Assembly: GCF_024713975.1 (NCBI RefSeq)
Contig: NC_091094.1
Location: 13,377,001-13,441,000 of the forward strand
Direction: 5' to 3'
From: Paralichthys olivaceus
Taxonomy: Eukaryota > Chordata > Actinopteri > Pleuronectiformes > Paralichthyidae
DNA length: 64,000 nucleotides
Below, one piece after another: positions 61,281 to 64,000 of this stretch (positions are counted from its first letter, which is position 1; every line of letters starts with the position of its first letter). The notes under the pieces were generated by a model. That model searched no databases. It was given only the letters and a program-made list of their open reading frames with translations, and was not told the origin of the DNA. Made by a program: the position numbers and the translations under genes.

Positions 61281-64000
61281 CTGGAGGACAGACAGACAGA
61301 ATGGACATCAAAAGAACACTCATTTGTTTAAAGATTATAAAGACAAACTACAATTCTCACATGAGCAAATAAACCCATTGCCCACAGATAATGATGATTC
61401 AAAATACCAAGAGCGTGTCCTTCCCCGGTTTATACTGACTGGCATTGCTTGTGTCACAGAACACCATGTGTTCACAAGAACCGTGTCACCCTCCTGTGAC
61501 ATTTTGCTGCTTCGTGAGGTTCATATTAAATACCAACAGGGCATGGAGAGATTATTGCAGCCACTACTGAACTGCATTAATGTGAATTTAACATGCTCAT
61601 GTGACAAGTTGGAGCAAACCAGACTCTGCTGCCTTACAATCCACATTCAGGGAAGAAAAACACCTTGTCTTGTTCATTCTCAACTGAATAAATGTGTTTT
61701 AATTTAAAACCTCTATCACCTCAACATGCATGTGTGTTTTGTCACTGACTGACCTCTTCATGATGAACAATAATGAAAATGAATACAAATCGCTGTTGCA
61801 GCCCAGGTCAAATAAATCAAACCTAACTTTCATAAACCATCTATAATAACCGAACCAAGCTTAACCCTTTACTTCAATTCACCATTGATGTATGGATGTT
61901 GTTTGGAATGGTAAAAAGCCTGTGAGAGAGAAACAAAAAACTCTGATTGACACTCAAACTTAATCAAGCAAAATACAATTTTATGCAGGTCAAAATACAT
62001 GTGGAGCATATCCCTGAATGATTTGTTTCACTTTCTTTACATTTTGAGTCAAGAGGGTCAACATAATTGACATTTCTCTGAGAATAACTCATGGATCTGG
62101 ATGGAAAAAAACAATCAGGCATGTTTCTCTGGAATCTGTCTGCCTTGTAAGACAATGGTATCGCCTTTTTATGCATGCATTTTTATTCTCAGGTTTGCCT
62201 TTATATAGAAGAGAGGTGGGCAAGGAAGGGTCTTATCACAACTTTCATTGGTCTGAACAGACTCTTTGCTTGCTAGATAGCAAGCAAAGAGTCAAAGCTT
62301 AGGTTAACAGTATTAAGAGACAGCACAGGTAATCACAAGAAGAGGTTAATAGGATGAACAAGTCAGATTTTCACAAGCATCTGACTTAAAGGCCTAGATA
62401 GCCAAAATCTTCTGACACTGAGCCAAACGGGTGACGTAATGGACATTGTCCAACAAAGTCCTGAAAGCTTCCACAGAGCTGCAGCTCTCCTTCCCACAAC
62501 CTCGCCTTTTCTTCCTCAACAGAGTCAGTCAAACAAACTGACAGGTCAGTCAGAAAGTCGGCCGTGACGTGAACTGATGGAGCCTAAATACACAGTGCAC
62601 ACATCATATCTGCCTCTGTGACATTTTCTACTGGAGAGAGAGGCAACAAGCACAATCATGAGAGCGAGAGAAGAAATAAAACAGTGAGTCACTTTGTGAA
62701 TGGACTGTGACTGACTATGAATAACACAACGTGGAGGGGAAAAAAACTATATAAACTATGTCATTCAAACATTTGACGTGGTGAGGACACAAGTTAGTTC
62801 CTCCAGGGTCTCCGCAGTTTCAACAAGTTCAGTGTAAGACTTTTAGAACTATTTAAGACAAGAATGGAGGAAGTTTAAAAAAACTATTTCATGTATATAT
62901 CAAGGAATATCTGAGTCCCAGAATTATTTACACTTCACCTTAATTGAAAACAAGGTGAAGTAGACAATAACCTTAGAAATGCCACGTTATCACACAAATC
63001 ACATAAGGAAACAGAAGGTATCCATAGTCTCTCCAACAGCTGTACTGAGATCACTTTTGACTGTGTTTGTTCAGTTACCAGTAGTTTTGTTTTTCTAATA
63101 ATATTTTATTTAAATATGACAGTAATACTGTAGTATAATACAAACAAAACAAGATCCCACGACCATATACTACACAAAACAAGAGGACAGAATAAAACTG
63201 TAGTTTTATCACAACATGATGACATTCTATTGTTGAGAGATAAATACAAGACCTGGAGACAAACTATGCAGGCCGCCATAACAAAAAACTATTTTAAAGC
63301 GTGACTGACTAGCGATAAATGAACACTGACATATTTAAGACCTAGGTTATATTTTAACATATTCAAAATGTCTAAGGCCTCAAATTCAAATGATTTAAAT
63401 TACTGAATTTTAGACTTTTTAAGGCAAATTGATTATATCTAAAAGCAATTTGAATACACAACCTTTATCTGGCATTTGTTTTTACAACTGTATGACATTT
63501 TTCAGTCCAGTTTCAGTAAATTCATTAAAAATGAAAATAATTGTTATTGCAGTAATACATAGCAACTGGACTGAGTCAATATGACGGTAGAGATGTGTAG
63601 TAGTAACACTTGATTAATAACAGTCTTCATCACAGCTAAGTAGAGTGTGACCTCTATCTGAGTCATCTGAGCATCTCCGGTTTAAACACTACACAATATA
63701 TATCACTATCTATGTAAACAGTAAAGATTATTGGCTTAGCTGAGTGGCGTTAAAAAAAAAACACATTACACTAAATTATTAAGAGTGGTCGATGGAGCCA
63801 TACAGTCCATAGGAAGTGGTGACCACAGCTGCTGAGTGTGGAAATGTCTTAGGATCCAGTTCCTCTAAATGTTGGTGAACTGGCTGTAAGAAAACTGACT
63901 AAACCGGACAAGAGGGGAAAAACCCAACCAATTCTTTTAAAATATACTGTATATAGTCACAATTTCCCACAAGGTAGGATGTCAGTGGCTTATGCCGTTT
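61281..64000 (-). other. bicd2: Start of bicd2 intron 1 (continues past window)
   Basis: No coding exon was found here. Contains a perfect hairpin at 62260-62293 and a shorter inverted repeat at 62932-62961; otherwise AT-rich intron. The 61960-62170 stretch has phrases shared with the dispersed repeat near 51.9 kb. Confidence 0.65.
62260..62293. repeat. Perfect 16-base inverted repeat with 2-base spacer
   Basis: Left arm GACTCTTTGCTTGCTA (62260-62275), spacer GA, right arm TAGCAAGCAAAGAGTC (62278-62293). All 16 positions pair. Confidence 0.95.

Overview
The window looks like a piece of a ray-finned (teleost) fish nuclear genome. Genes are split into many short exons with GT/AG introns, long dinucleotide microsatellites and dispersed transposon-derived repeats fill the non-coding DNA, and every recognisable protein belongs to a vertebrate family. 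No bacterial genes, CRISPR arrays or viral genes were seen. All gene models below were assembled by eye from splice sites and reading phase; total lengths divide by three and phases match at every junction.

Layout, left to right. (1) 1-1879, minus strand: the 5' half of an interleukin-17-receptor-like gene, cut by the window start. (2) 3969-17518, minus: a complete inter-alpha-trypsin inhibitor heavy chain (ITIH) gene, about 22 exons and 894 codons, with a recent 1.3 kb tandem duplication that copied a tiny glycine-rich exon. (3) 19852-38917, minus: a complete WNK kinase gene, called wnk2, 27 exons and about 2480 aa, with a roughly 2 kb 3' UTR rich in Pumilio-type motifs. (4) 42954-48089, plus: ninj1 (ninjurin 1), three coding exons, head-to-head with wnk2. 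(5) 50737-53137, minus: card19, six coding exons including a 7-base first coding exon, tail-to-tail with ninj1. (6) 56424-61280 and beyond, minus: bicd2, lacking its first exon, which lies past the right edge.

The block wnk2-ninj1-card19-bicd2 matches the gene content of human 9q22.31, which is the main reason for choosing wnk2 and bicd2 over their paralogues. The ITIH and IL17R-like genes at the left are not part of that human block. The genes do not form one pathway: they cover ion-transport signalling (WNK2), membrane rupture and cell adhesion (NINJ1), a CARD adaptor (CARD19), dynein cargo adaptation (BICD2), a plasma/matrix protein (ITIH) and cytokine reception (IL17R-like).

The most notable non-coding features are the ITIH internal duplication, a three-copy MITE family with TTAA ends, an orphan promoter-like island at 50.07-50.34 kb, and a cluster of six UGUANAUA motifs in the wnk2 3' UTR. 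I found no clear evidence of a wholly new biological system.
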